DNA of 64,000 bases from Beta vulgaris subsp. vulgaris (lineage: Eukaryota; Streptophyta; Magnoliopsida; Caryophyllales; Amaranthaceae), in assembly GCF_026745355.1 (NCBI RefSeq), contig NC_079202.1, positions 60,828,622-60,892,621 on the forward strand, in the 5' to 3' direction. Position numbers and translations under genes: made by a program. Shown here one piece after another: positions 1 to 11,895 of the stretch. Under the pieces are notes generated by a model, which was not told the DNA's origin, ran no database searches, and saw only the letters and a list, made by a program, of their open reading frames with translations. Numbering within the stretch: position 1 is the stretch's first letter; the number at the start of each line of letters is the position of its first letter.

Positions 1-136
1 TATATATTCAGCGATGCATCTCTCCTCTAGTCCTTTTTGCTCCCTTTCTAGTCTCTTAACATCTCGCTGATCATATCTAGAGAGATAAAGAGAGCGCTCT
101 ATTTTGCAGAAGAGAGAGAAAACCATCACAAAAATT

Positions 137-3049
137 ATGGCGGAAACTAATTTCATCCAATTCTTCGTTAAACTTATCGACAACAAAACCCTAACTCTCC
201 AATTCCCAATTTACCAAACCCTAACACTCCAATCAATCAAACACAAGATCGAAACTCTAACAAAAATCCCAATCGAATCCCAAAACCTAACCCTAAATGG
301 AAAATTCCTCTCAAATTCATCCCCAATTTCACGGAAATCCCTCTCTCTCTCCACCTTACACCTCCAATTCTCTCTCCTCGGAGGCAAAGGCGGGTTCGGA
401 TCTCTCCTTCGTGGGGCGGCGACAAAGGCGGGGCAGAAGAAGACGAACAATTTCGACGCGTGTCGAGATATGAGTGGACGGAGGTTGCGGCATGTGAATG
501 CGGAGAAAAAAATGGAGGAGTGGAAAGCAGAGGAAGAAGAGAGAAAGATGGAGAAAATGGCGGAAGATTATTTGAAGAAGATGGAGAAGAAAGGGAAAGG
601 TGGGAAGAAAGATGATGGAGCTGAGAAGTATGTAGAGAAGTATAGGGAAGAATCTAGAAGGTGTGTTGAAGAAGTTGAGAGGTCGGTGAGAGAATCTATG
701 GGAGAGTTGTTGGGTGCTGGGAAGAAGAAAAGGAAGTTGATTGGTGGTGTTTCTGATGCTAAAAAATTGAAGATTTGGTTAGTGCTTTGAGGAAATTTCT
801 TGTTTTTTTGGTTGGTTTTTAGCTTAGTTGGTTGAATTTTGATGCATAGTTTTTGCCTTTTTGGTTTCTTGAGTTGATTAGTGGTGGGTTATTGATTATG
901 ATATCCTTGCTTTAGTGTAATTTTATTGGTGGCTTTGTTTGTTATTCTGTTTAATGAATATGAGGTAAATTTTGGATTCTCTTTTTTAGCTTAGTTGGTT
1001 GATTTTTGATGTGTAGTAATTGTTTTGCTGATTTGCTTGTGTGTTTATTTTTATTTTTTGAAAATTTTAATGGTTTCTAGTGATATTCTGATTATGAGAT
1101 TCTTTCTTTGGTGTAAATTTATTACTTGCTATATTTGTTTTTCATTTTAGCTGGTTATTAATGCATAGTCTTTGTTTGATGGCTTTTGATGTGTATGAGT
1201 ATTAGTTTATTCTTGCTTATGATTTATGCTCTTTTGTTGACATCTTTGTAATTATTTATATGTGTTTTGTTGGTTGGACGCTCAGATGTATAGTGATTTG
1301 TGTGTTAACCAGAGTTGATCAGTGAATTGTATTGTGAATTCCATTATGTATTGTTTAGCTCTTTATGTGGTGGTTTCAATGAATTTGTGAGTGGATTGTT
1401 AGAATTTCTGTGTGATTTTTAGCTCTTTATTGTTGGATGTAGATGTAAAGTTTTCTAGTATCTACTAGAACTTTTTAAGAAATATTATGTAGATACTTAG
1501 GAAACAAAGTGGTGCTTGTGGAAAAGTAGGTTTTATCGAAGTGAAGAAACCATTAACTTCCTCTTTTTTTTGGATGTCTGCTTTGATTTTACTTGAACGA
1601 TGAATTTTGAATAGATCCACATTTGGCATTTGATATGTGGGAGTAGTTTGTCATTTTCTTCTTGATAAGTCTTTGTTGATCGTTCTAGCAAGTTGGCAAT
1701 GAATTTTTGTCCTTATTTCTATTCTGCTTACTTCTTGCGTTAGGATATGTGAGTTAAGTTGTTTAATCCTAATTGGATGTAGAAATTTTCATTTGCTTGA
1801 TTATTTTTTTGTTGATTTTAGACGATCTAAACCTTTTCTTTTCTTTCATTTGGTTGAGTTAAACTCATCTTTTCTTACCTTTTCAGGAAGGGGAAGAGAA
1901 AAATGGGTGAAAGTGACAGTGATGACTCAGACGGAGACACAGAAAGTGATGGTAGTGATGCCGAACATGAAAAATCAGTTGTCACTGATAATGGAAACCA
2001 GTCAGACTCAAGCAAGGATGCTAGCTCTGCTTCAGTTACAGTTCTTTCATTGGACAGGGATAATCCTAGTGGAGGTTCTTCAGATAGCGGATCTGAAGAA
2101 GAAAAAGAGATGGCTGCTGGAGGTGTTACTGGAGTTAGTGCTACAGCAAGCGGAAGTAATGGTGTGGTGAATGGGGATGTTCCTATGGAGATGTCATCAG
2201 GCCCAGAGATGTCTGCTTCAGCAGAAGTGGCTTCTACCTCTGCCAAAATTGAGGATGAACAAGATCCTAATGAACCTCACTCCAGAGTCACAACTGCTAC
2301 TGACCAGTTGTCCGTTGCCTCTACTTCTGTAGAGCTAGATGGTCCTCAGACCGTTGTTCCTGAACTTCCTGGAGCATCTGAGTCTAAAGCTATTTCTCCT
2401 GACGAGGGGGCTATTGGGAGCTCAAATGCATCAGATGTTTTATCGCCAGTGAATTTGGATGATTTTAACTCAGCTTCTGAACTGGAGGTTAGTTTATATT
2501 TTTGATAATGGTCTTGCTAAATGTTTCTCTCATGTTATTTTGACTTGTTTATTATAATGAATATATCATCTTTTCTCGACTTTAGTCCCTTTTTAAAATT
2601 CTTTTGTTTTTTTGGTAAATGACATAATAATCGGCACTTGTCATTACAAGATAAGCGTGATTGTCTGCGAATCTTAAGTTTGTATTTTATCAACCTGTTG
2701 ATTATAATCCTCTGCACATTGGGTTGCTACCGACTACTCCCTGACCCGCTTCTTTTATGATTAGTATGTTTTTTAGAAAGTTGTTGGCATCAAGCATTTC
2801 AGTTATAGCTGGTGAATCTTGAAGGTCTATATTGAAAAATCTGGATGTAATGAGGACAGAAGCCACACTTGTAATCTAATCTAAGTTTAAATCTTACTGT
2901 AGGTTCTTGGAATGGAAAGGTTGAAATCTGAGCTACAAGCACATGGATTAAAATGTGGAGGCACCCTACAAGAGCGGGCTGCTAGGCTTTTTTTGCTGAA
3001 AACCACGCCATTGGAGAAGCTTCCTAAGAAGCTGCTGGCAAAAAAATGA
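137..3049 (+). CDS. SDE2: SDE2-like replication stress/splicing factor (3 exons, 462 aa)
   Basis: Exons are 137-777, 1887-2487 and 2903-3049. Joins are in frame with GT-AG introns and give 462 aa. I chose the ATG at 137 because the family's ubiquitin-like fold begins directly after it; an upstream in-frame ATG at 104 would add 11 residues. Residues 1-83 resemble the Sde2 N-terminal ubiquitin-like domain and end at the hallmark GGKGG motif (residues 82-86), where family members are cleaved after the first GG to leave a new N-terminal Lys. A basic, Lys/Glu-rich helical stretch follows (about 95-215). Exon 2 is acidic and Ser-rich. Exon 3 (415-462) encodes a SAP-like DNA-binding helix pair ([20 protein letters not shown]). 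Yeast and human relatives act in intron-specific splicing and in replication-fork protection with PCNA. That role is inferred for this gene by homology. Confidence 0.9.
816..1170 (+). repeat. Diverged direct repeats inside SDE2 intron 1
   Basis: A motif built on tagcttagttggttga recurs near 822, 990 and in a decayed form near 1147. Each is followed by similar T-rich text with a recognisable tgattatgat block (892, 1089). The copies are diverged, so this looks like an old local duplication in the intron. No function is visible. Confidence 0.4.
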
Positions 3050-3428
3050 GATTTTTGCTGTTTCTATTGAATGAAGCTCTCACTGCCTACATTACTCTGC
3101 AAGACGGCGGCTTTCTTTGAGCTCTAATATAGTCCGTTAATGTTGTTACAAGCTTCGAGTTGGAAACATTATCAAGTACCTCTCTAGCTACATAGTGAAT
3201 GTCTTTGTAATTTCCTTTTGGTGTATTTACTGTATATTATGTGCACTGTTGGAAAATTTTTGTTATATAAATCATGCCAGTTATAACTCAGTGACCTGGA
3301 TTAGAAATTGTTTTATTTGAAAAGTGTCCTTTTATGACTTTGATCTATGGTTTTGGGTTATGAGCTTATGACTTGAACTTTCAATCATCCAACAACGTTT
3401 CTTCATATTTCCTCGCATCTTGAAGTTC
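3050..3428. other. 3' flank of SDE2
   Basis: T-rich 3' flank, probably the 3' UTR. I see no further coding sequence. Confidence 0.5.
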
Positions 3429-3556
3429 GAAGATTGGCTGTCTGATGATCTCTGCTGTTAGAAGATTGGCTGTCTGATGATCTCTGCTGTTAGAAGATTG
3501 GCTGTATGATGATCTCTGCTGTTAGAAGATTGGCTGTCTGATGATCTCTGCTGTTA
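3429..3556 (+). repeat. 32-bp minisatellite, 4 copies
   Basis: Four head-to-tail copies of a 32-bp unit start at 3429, 3461, 3493 and 3525, each beginning gaagattggctgt. Only one base differs (ctgtctg to ctgtatg in copy 3). The near identity implies recent expansion. It lies between the convergent SDE2 and ATL genes. Confidence 0.95.
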
Positions 3557-3835
3557 CTTACGACGAGATGGTGTGAGTTGCGTCAGGTGCTTACAGTGTG
3601 GTAGAGAACTAGCGAATTGTAATGACATTACCCTTACTCATGCTTATCAATCAAGGGCGAACATGTCTGTATAGTCTTGGAGTAAGAATGTTGTCTTTTT
3701 ACTTTACATAAGGGTAATCTGTTTGGTGTTTAGCTGGACTCGTGAATACATCCGTCATATTCGACTTTACTGTACATGTCTGAAGGTCGAACTCTTTGTC
3801 GAGTTTGGTACAAGCTGCCCGGTACATACAACCAG

Positions 3836-3865
3836 AAAAAAAAAAAAGGGGGGGGGGGGGGGGGG
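3836..3865 (+). repeat. A12-G18 homopolymer tract
   Basis: Twelve A are followed directly by eighteen G. It lies about 75 bp beyond the ATL stop codon. Long G tracts are slippage-prone, so the length may not be exact. Confidence 0.9.
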
Positions 3866-3940
3866 ATTGTAACTATCTGAATTTCCCTGGTAAAAATGAA
3901 TAGAAAGAATCTAATCTGAATTACCCTTCTTCAAGCTAAT

Positions 3941-6900
3941 CTAGACTTGGGCATGATGAGCAGGCGAAGTGCGACAAAGTGGACAAGTACCATTCAATTT
4001 GAGCCATTCATCAATGCAATCAGCATGGAAGCAATGCTGGCAATCAGGTATGCATCTCAATGTTTCTTTGGCGCTAAAATCTGACAAGCATATAGGGCAT
4101 GACCCATCATTCCGGCCTGGCACTCGACGACTTTCTCCAAGCACTACCTTAGTGTACGAATCGATGGTGCCTTGATCTAGCCCCATTGTGGTATCTAGGG
4201 GCTGTGCGGTTCCTGTTATTTGCTGTAATGTTCTGGTAACCTGAGCGCTTCTGTTCCTTTCTCGCCTATCCATCATGCATAAGAAAACCCCTACCCCAAC
4301 TGCACAAGCGATCGCTGGAATCGCGATTGAAAATGCAATAATTCTGAATACTTTCAGGCCTGTACTGTTTTCTGTTTGCTCTGGATCACCTGGAATTAAG
4401 GTCATTAGTTCATAGGAACAATCAAATTAATAGTAGTCTGATTAAAACATAGGAAACAACTTCTTAGGAAAATTGAAAGGCAAAGAAGTATTTGTTTCCT
4501 TCCAAAATTTGAAGGCAAACAGTTGTCTGGTTACTTCCTCTACTATATGGAAAGCAAAACTTCCCGTCTATGTGTGTGTCTATGAAACAACTCATAGAGT
4601 TTTCACTTATCAAGATTTTCACTTCTTTAGTTCTCATAGCCTTTTCATTTCAACTTAAAGAAGCAATTAGATTTCATTGTTCTCTAAATCTCTGGTCCTA
4701 AAAATCGAGAGGCCACATTCATCATATTCCTTTACGACCCTTTTGGTAGTTGGTTATAAATAGTGGTAAGGGGAATGAATTTGTATGTAAATTTTTAAAG
4801 AAAATCATTATTCATTCCCATGGTAATGGGAATTTATCCTAAAATGTCTATTTTTCTTCTTGAATTTTCATTCCCATCCAATATTACCTTGTAGGTGGTA
4901 ATGAAAATTGCTTCCCCTTGAAGAAAAAAAAAATACAAGTTTAGGGATGAGATTGCTTCCCCATGGAGAAAAACACAAACTTGGGGGTTGAAATTGTCTT
5001 TCCATGGAGATTTTAAGGGTGTTTTCCTTGTAACCTTACACTCAAAATTCATTTCCATTACCACAATTTATCAACGACTACCAAACGAGCCGTCAGTTCT
5101 GTGTGATAAAAATATAGGATATGACAAGATTACAGTAAAAAAAAAATTTGGATACAGACGTAAATCTTGCATCCATAATTTTGAACAACTTTATACTGCA
5201 CATGTTAACAACTTAATGGTTGAAGTAATGAGCTTCCTTTTTTCTTCCTATTTTGGTATTATAAATAGTCGTAAAGGGTCGTGTTGTAGATGGTATTTGA
5301 TCCAGGTTTGTTACCGCTGCACCACCTCCACTAAACTTTACTAGTTAAACCCAACAGGCATCCACAAAGTTATATACTACCTTCCGTAATTTTTTATTAT
5401 TATGTACAACGATTTGATATAAAGTAGTGAGGGAAAATGTCTAATCGTTGTCGATAATAGACAACGGAGGTAATATATGCATTATTTTGTGAAGCAGATA
5501 TTCATAGCCTTTTAAAGGCGGCCATGATTTATTCTCCTTACGCCGCCGCGGCAGCTCTTTCGAAAGTGATGATCATGGATTCATGGAGGTTGAGGTGGTA
5601 ACTACAATAGCTGGAGGAGCTGTGAATTGGGGTAAAGCTAAGGGATAAGACTTAAAACTTTCTGGGATATATTGGCTTTCACTATGTTTGACAATTCATC
5701 TACTTGAAAATAATTAAGGTTTTCTTTGCCTTTCAAGTCAAGTTTTCTAATACATATTATAATGCTTCCATGATTCACCACCAACCATTAAGCATTACTC
5801 CTACATTGCCTCTTTCCTTACAACCAAACATCGCCATTTAGTCAACTTCTGTTATTTGCCTTTTCTAAAGTTAGAAAAAAAAATTAGATCTTAGATTATT
5901 TTTTCAGCCACTATGATTTCTTCATAAGAACCAACCTATTACATTCATCTTCTTCAAATATAAAAAAGTAAATAGAAGTCTTAGTTAATCTTAACACGGA
6001 AGCTAACTAAAACATTTTGACTTTCTTTACTTCATGGGTAATATATACCCACTAACAAATCAGATCATTTTTCTGGGGCCAAATCAGCTGGATAGTGAAT
6101 GATGAAAGTCTTATACCTACTCCATTCTAAAATAAATGAAACACTTATTATTTTAGGTTGTTTTATAATAAATGAAACGTTATTTTATTTGGTATTCACC
6201 CTTTTTTATGTCTCTCCTCATCAAATGGATCCTTCTTTTTCTTTCTATCTATCTCTCTATTAAATCCAGTAAGAAGGCCTTTTACATCTCATTTATTTAA
6301 ATCAGAACGGAGAAAGTATTATTAATTCCAAGCCAAAAAGGTTTATATTTCACCAATTGCGTTGTTTTATACTCAAACTAGTTGTTAGGCCCGGGTATTG
6401 TCCCGGGTAAGAAAAAATTTCATTTATTAATATAATACAAACTAAAACTCTCTAGGGAGAGCGTCACGTGGCACAGTTTTTTGTTTATGCACGCCTTTTA
6501 ATATATTTGTATAGATAAATGTGTACCAAAATTGCAAAAAAAGTGTAATTTTTATAAACTAATGTGGTTAATTGGCCTTTTTCTTGAATGAATTATCTGA
6601 CTCAGTCAAAACAACCATAGTGGCTGTCCTGTTACCTTCAACTATCTTTCTATATGGTCTGTACAAGTGCAAAAATGTAAACAAAATATAAAGATTTTGA
6701 AAAATTCAAAGTTAAAGAAGATGAAAAGAAAACGAGTAAAAACTATACCAGAATTGTGAAGATTTCTGATGAAGCAACCAATTTGCCTGTTGCCATTGCT
6801 CTGGAATCCACAAACACGTCCTCTGGCCTCACAATCTTTACAGTCAGGAACAAACCAAGAAAGCAAGACATCTTGTCTAAGCCTAGAAGTGAAACTATTA

Positions 6901-7439
6901 TTTTCAGACAAAGAAAAAGGAACTGCAACAGTCCTAATTAACTGACATGCTCTAGACACATCAGCAGTAAAATCTGTAAGAGAAGTTGCTATAACTGTTG
7001 TTGTTGAATTGCTAAGACAATCAATCACATCGAAACGAGCATCAATGAAGTCTGTTGGACAGCTGAGGAATGTATAATTGTCATAAAAATCAGCTTGGAA
7101 AGGCGTACCAGAGGGGTCGAAACCTTCTAGCAGTCTCCTTGGGAGACAGTCGTTTGGATCATTTACCAGTAATATTTGTGTTTGGTAGTTGATATGACGG
7201 ACTAAAAACTCCCCAGAATGAGGGAGAGTTATAGCAGTGTGGCCGCGGTCTGTGCAGTGGAGGTCGAAGCCAGGGTAGCTACAGTTTTCTGTTCTTTGGT
7301 GATCGAGGTGGAATGGGAAACGGATAGGGGTAAGAGTATCATTGGTACAAGTAGTTATGGGACAATAACAATAGGCTAATGATGCAAAGATGTAAGGGAG
7401 AAAAATGGTGAGGAAAGAAAAAAATGGTAGGAAACCCAT
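3941..7439 (-). CDS. ATL20/21-type RING-H2 E3 ubiquitin ligase, receptor-like (2 exons, 379 aa)
   Basis: Exon 1 is 7439-6749 and exon 2 is 4389-3941, with a GT-AG intron of 2359 bp. The product begins with a signal peptide (residues 1 to about 24). A Cys-rich GUB_WAK galacturonan-binding-like ectodomain follows, with CSYPGFDLHC and a C-terminal CKDCEARGRVCGFQSNG block (about 205-221). One transmembrane helix spans about 247-271. Next come the GLD motif of ATL proteins and a RING-H2 finger (about 328-369: CPIC, then C-Q-H-CF-H-AD-C, then CPLC). All eight zinc ligands are present. ATL20-22 proteins have this layout and are thought to couple wall-linked sensing to ubiquitination at the membrane. 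Substrate and ligand are unknown. Length fits the family (about 370-400 aa). Confidence 0.92.
4736..5094. mobile_element. MITE-like element with imperfect ~40-bp terminal inverted repeats
   Basis: The left end (gacccttttggtagttggtt) is mirrored by the reverse complement of the right end (gacggctcgtttggtagtcg). Similarity continues inward for about 40 bp. The interior repeats an attgcttcccc-type motif three times. It lies in the ATL intron. No coding capacity and no clear target site duplication were seen. Confidence 0.6.
5377..5472. mobile_element. Short Stowaway-like MITE remnant
   Basis: Ends read ctaccttccgt and acggaggta, the CTCCGT-type termini of Stowaway elements, about 95 bp apart in the ATL intron. 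The interior has a partial inverted repeat (caacgat/atcgttg). Confidence 0.45.
6114..6318. mobile_element. Stowaway MITE with TA duplication
   Basis: The termini are cctactccattct (6116) and agaacggagaaag (ending 6316). They are inverted copies, each flanked by TA (6114-6115 and 6317-6318). The body is about 200 bp and AT-rich. This fits a Tc1/mariner-derived Stowaway element in the ATL intron. Confidence 0.65.
6378..6515 (-). mobile_element. Small non-autonomous Helitron (138 bp)
   Basis: Read on the minus strand it begins TCTATACAAATATATTAAAA (6515) and ends with a CCCGGG-ACAATA-CCCGGG hairpin (6407-6390), a short spacer and CTAG (6381-6378). The flanks are A on the 5' side and T on the 3' side, the A|T insertion rule for Helitrons. 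A longer copy lies at 38997-39260. Confidence 0.75.
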
Positions 7440-8311
7440 AAGGTGGATGTTGAAGAGAGGTTTTTGGACTTTAAAAACTGTAATAAGATTTTGGGATTAT
7501 ATTACTTGAAGTGGAATTAGCTAAGGACAAGATAACAACATTTTTTTTTAAAGTAATAAAAATCAAATAATATATGAAATATATAGTTGGTAAAAGTCAA
7601 TACAGTGATGGCGTAATGGAGGACACAGATGGTTGCAATGTGCAAGCTTGTATGTCATGCTCATTGCAATTTTTTTGTTTAAAACTCTGCATGGTTGATC
7701 TATATTCTTTTCAATCTGTTTTGAAGCCTTTTAATATTTGATAACATGTTGACCACGAATATGTATATATCTATAATATGCTTTGATGACATATTGAAGA
7801 ACAAGAAGATTTGGGAAAAATGAATGTGATACATCCTGAATGTAGCTTATAAACAAATAAAGAGTCGACCTCTCTTTGATTTCTCTCGAAGTTTAGGGAT
7901 TTTGTGTCGAATGAACGAAGAAGATTAAACTATGATAATCAGAATTACAAGGTCTTATGTGACTGAATATCTAATTGAGTAAAGCTTACTATAATAGCTA
8001 AAAATCTATAGGTCAAAAGCAATACTTGAAACCTCCCTTCTGGACTTTCAGATTTCTCTCTGTATAATAGTATAATCGTTTGTTTACTAACGTATGAGTT
8101 ACTTCTTAGTTCTTAGCTACTTATATAGTTGTAATGGAAGTTGATAGATCGACTATGATTGGAGCTGGTGAAAAGGATGGACTAAGAAATGAGGATAGTG
8201 AGGTACTTCGATGAGAGTGCATATAATTGTGGGAGGAAAAGTTCTGTTTCTCAAAATTTTCAGCAGTGAGGTACTTCAATTGTGGCCTAGCTCGTATTTT
8301 TGCAGCAGGAT
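7440..8311. other. Intergenic: ATL promoter side and F-box 3' side
   Basis: AT-rich DNA with no open frame or RNA gene that I can support. It should include the ATL promoter and the 3' UTR of the F-box gene. Confidence 0.5.
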
Positions 8312-11210
8312 TTACAGGAGCTGTTGAGAGACTCTTATCGCCATGATTTGGCCATCAGTTGCGGCTCTCATGACATGGAATTTGACATTTATCCCTGCAG
8401 TTTTTGCACAAAGAGAAAGCAATTGCATATTTGATTATTCCCAGTAATCAAATTCAGAAGACAGAAATGAAAAGGAAGGTATTAGAGGAAAGTAAACACA
8501 GGAAGCAATGAACTGATGATCTAATGAGTAGGAAACTAAAAGCTAAAGGCTTATATGACCTTCATTTTGTTGTAAATTGGTGTTGACTGCGACAGCATGA
8601 AGAGTGACCTTGGCCTTTGGCTGCCAGTCGTTTCGTTTTCCAATCCACGACTTTGTGTTGAAAACCGCTGCAAGATGTCAAGCTTTCAGTTCATTATCCA
8701 AAATTTGACAATGATGTACATTGGAGGAAATAATTGTAGCAGCTGCTTTATTGTCTTTTATGTCTTTGAACATTTTGGATCCTTGTTTCATGCAATATAG
8801 GTACTTTATGACATACAACAGAAGAAATTTGTTTATGCATTCATTGTATTGACTAATATCCCAAGGTATAAGAAGATTTCCAAGTTATGTTGTTACCTGC
8901 AGTGGAAGCGTCTTTGAGGTGTTTCATGTCAAATATGGCACCAGAAGCTCCATCCAGATGCTTTTTAGTCTCATGTGAACCAATTTGTGTGTAATCCCAG
9001 CTTCCATCTTGGTAATCCTCATGCAAGAATAATTCAAAGTTCCTTGCATCTAGTGTCTGCATTGTACCTGAAAGTAGCCAAAACTTAATTTTTTTATTGA
9101 CCAATATCAACATATTAACACCAATACCAGCTAATCTTTTACTTGGTTTTCTTGGATTCAATGGGAGCATTATGGGGTTGCTCACCATCACATGTATCAA
9201 GGTCACAAACGGGGCAACGAACAAGCTGCAAATCTGAAAGGTCAGGTAAAGGGTTAGCTCAATAAGATAAACAGACTGTTCTGAAAAATCAAATGAAAAG
9301 TGAACATAATCTACATGACACTAGAAGGAGTTGAATATACCAGCTATCCAGATTCCAGTTTTGATGTTGGTGAGCACACACAATCCGCGGGATTGCAACA
9401 TCTGTTCTAGAGTCTCCTTCTGAGGGATCCTCCGAGGAGGACAAATCAGCTTCTCGGTCACAATAGCTGCTGATGATTCTAGGAAAAATGCACCAATACG
9501 AATCCAATCTATATTTGTCCAATAAAAATGAGAGATCAGTATATAAGTGACAATCAAACTTTCAATCACTATAAGAGGTAATTATTAAAGATTTATATAA
9601 CCAAATCAGGAAAAGACTTGTTTCATATGTTGTTTAGTTACCTATGTGTTTCTCCTGCTGGCGAAACAAGTAAGAGTGACTCCCATCTGCAAGGATATCA
9701 CAAGCTTTTTAACACCACAGACAACTCTTGACAGTAATGATACATGCTACTGTAAGATGAAGAGGACTCTTAAGAGATTTGGTCATTTACCAAAAGCTGA
9801 GGCATAGAGTTTCTTCCACTTAAAAGACACATATCCTGGATCAGGAACCCTTAGATCGCGTAAGCAAGCGAACTTCCACACGCACTCTTCTGATAGATTC
9901 TTGTAGAACCATTTGCAAGTAGTTGCAAGCATCACCAGTGACCTTCCATCTAGGTATTTTGCTATCTCAATCCACATATCATCTTCAAACCTTGGAGTAC
10001 AAATTCAAATTTTACTATAAAATTTTAGCAGTGATTTCAAATCAAATAGTTCTTGTTTGGTGAAATAATTTCATGCTGATTATATGCTGATTGAGATTTA
10101 AAGAGCTCAAATTCATCATTCAATTCAAGGATGGAGAGCATATGAAGCAGCGTCAACAGAAAATAGCTCCAGCAAGTAATTTTTCTATTTTGACTACTAT
10201 GATGTCTAGCATATTGAGCTGAAACATTGTCTTCATTGACTTTAAACTAGCTTAATTAGCAGAAAATCAGTGGAATATCTGATTTTTGAGAAACTCGGAA
10301 CTCTTAGCTTCTGGATTAAAAACGAAAGCCAAAATGTTCAGTGATTTATCGCAATAATATCTACTCAAAGAATTCATAAGTGAATGAAATGTGTAATTGA
10401 GCTAGTAAACTGCAAAATCAAGCGTAGTGCAAGTCATTTTGCGTATAATCAAAAGCAAAATAGGCATTAGATGAAAAATCGAAATGTTTCAGTAAGCAGA
10501 ATTAATAAGTTCTCTGTTTCTTAAAGAATCCAATTAATAGTTGAGAGAAAATGGAATATAACTCGATCAATTCGCACAAATACATGTATAAGATAAGAGT
10601 ATCTAAAGCAGAGTAATCACATTCATACTAGCAAATAAGTTACAGTACGCAATCAACGGAAGAAAATTCAAAATCTATATGCTTCAATCAAAGTTGTTCA
10701 TTCAAAATTTCAGATAGATTCACCAGAGAATCAATCCACTAGAACAATTTCAAACTACAACACAACTTTTTTTTTTGAATTCTCAATCAAAACAGAGTAC
10801 GATATTTACAGTACTTGAATCACATTGTTTTTCAAACAGCTATTAGCAATTAAGAATTAAGATCAAATTCAAAATATATGAGATTCATGATATCATCATA
10901 TTAAGAAGATTAATACAATTAACTTCTTAATTTTTTATTTTCCTCAAAATCCAGCTTGCTAAATTCAAATTCAACGCAAAACTGAACTGAATTCCATAAA
11001 TTCGAGCTCAAATTTCAAATTAGCAAACTGTTAAATTCAGATTAATTCTACAAGTTTCCAGCTAAAAATCACAGGAAATTATACAGAGCAACGCAATTGT
11101 TAAGAGAGAGAGAGTTACCAGGAGAAGGAAGAGCGAAGAGAGAAGAAGGAAGAAGCACGAGGAGAGTTGCAGGAGCAGATAGGATTAGTTCTCTTCAATC
11201 GTTTCGCCAT
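8312..11210 (-). CDS. F-box protein, 8 exons, 304 aa (RMF/At3g61730-like)
   Basis: Exons are 11210-11119, 9990-9791, 9686-9642, 9508-9341, 9233-9186, 9067-8897, 8667-8560 and 8394-8312. Every join is GT-AG and in frame. The start is a short basic leader (MAKRLKRTNP). The F-box follows at about residues 32-75 (WIEIAKYLDGRSLVMLATTC, then WKFACL). After that come a Cys pair (RCPVCDLDTCDGTMQTLDAR) and a conserved C-terminal segment (NDWQPKAKVTLHAVAVNTNL). F-box proteins recruit substrates to SCF ubiquitin ligases through SKP1. The tail recalls Arabidopsis REDUCED MALE FERTILITY-type F-box proteins, but that is from memory, so no symbol is assigned. Introns 1-7 carry no further coding sequence; intron 1 is 1.13 kb. 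Confidence 0.88.
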
Positions 11211-11288
11211 TTTCTTCAGATTTTCGTTGGTTGATCAATGAATCGCAATGTTTGTTTTTGAAATGAAGTGGTTGTTTAATGGAGTTTG

Positions 11289-11298
11289 TATATATATA
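11289..11298 (-). promoter_or_regulatory. TATA-like box of the F-box gene
   Basis: A tatatatata run lies about 80 bp upstream of the F-box ATG (11210) on the minus strand, a plausible TATA position. No other core promoter element is clear. Confidence 0.35.
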
Positions 11299-11757
11299 GA
11301 AAGACGCGGGAGTGAGAGAAGTCACGTACTTTTGAATGAACTCAACGGAATAACATATGCTGGTACAATTTGTTTACGTGGCTTTTCTTTTTTGAAAAGA
11401 ATAAATTTGTAAAAAGAACGACGACGTTTTTGCCTACTATCTTTGCTTTTCGTCCTTTAACCCCTATTTGGTATGTTCAATACACAATTATTATTAGAAT
11501 AGACGGTTTAATTCATCTAACTATTCATGTATGTTCAAGTCACTAAGGCCTGCTAAAAGTTAATACCCCTAAAGCTGGGACCTACACAGGTTAATCAATA
11601 GTTCAAACTTTTTAAAAATTATCACCCAAAGTTAAGACCTCTATCGTCAATTTTTCCTATATCTAAATTCATCTAACTATTAATCTTTCACATTTTAGGT
11701 GTAATCATACCTATAGTACGAATGAAGTATATAATAGAATAACAAGTTTTGCTATTA

Positions 11758-11786
11758 ATGCACGCATCGCGTGCATATAAGGCTAA
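11758..11786 (+). mobile_element. Helitron-like 3' terminus
   Basis: A perfect 8-bp hairpin (ATGCACGC-ATC-GCGTGCAT, 11758-11776) is followed 6 bp later by CTAA (11783-11786) and then T, the hairpin plus CTRR|T signature of Helitron 3' ends. The 5' end was not located. The hairpin core matches the one near 26165. Confidence 0.4.
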
Positions 11787-11895
11787 TTTCTAATTATTAA
11801 GGCGCTTTGCACCAAAAGTTCTAGAAAGACAACATTATTTCCAAAAAGGCAAGGAAGCTTACATAGCTGCCCTACACATTAGTAGGGTACTCTAA

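Noticed and set aside
5281..5345. SINE or tRNA gene with a perfect A box (TGGTGCAGCGG on the minus strand)
   Set aside because: The only B-box-like motif is about 10 bp away, too close for a tRNA-type promoter, and no cloverleaf forms.
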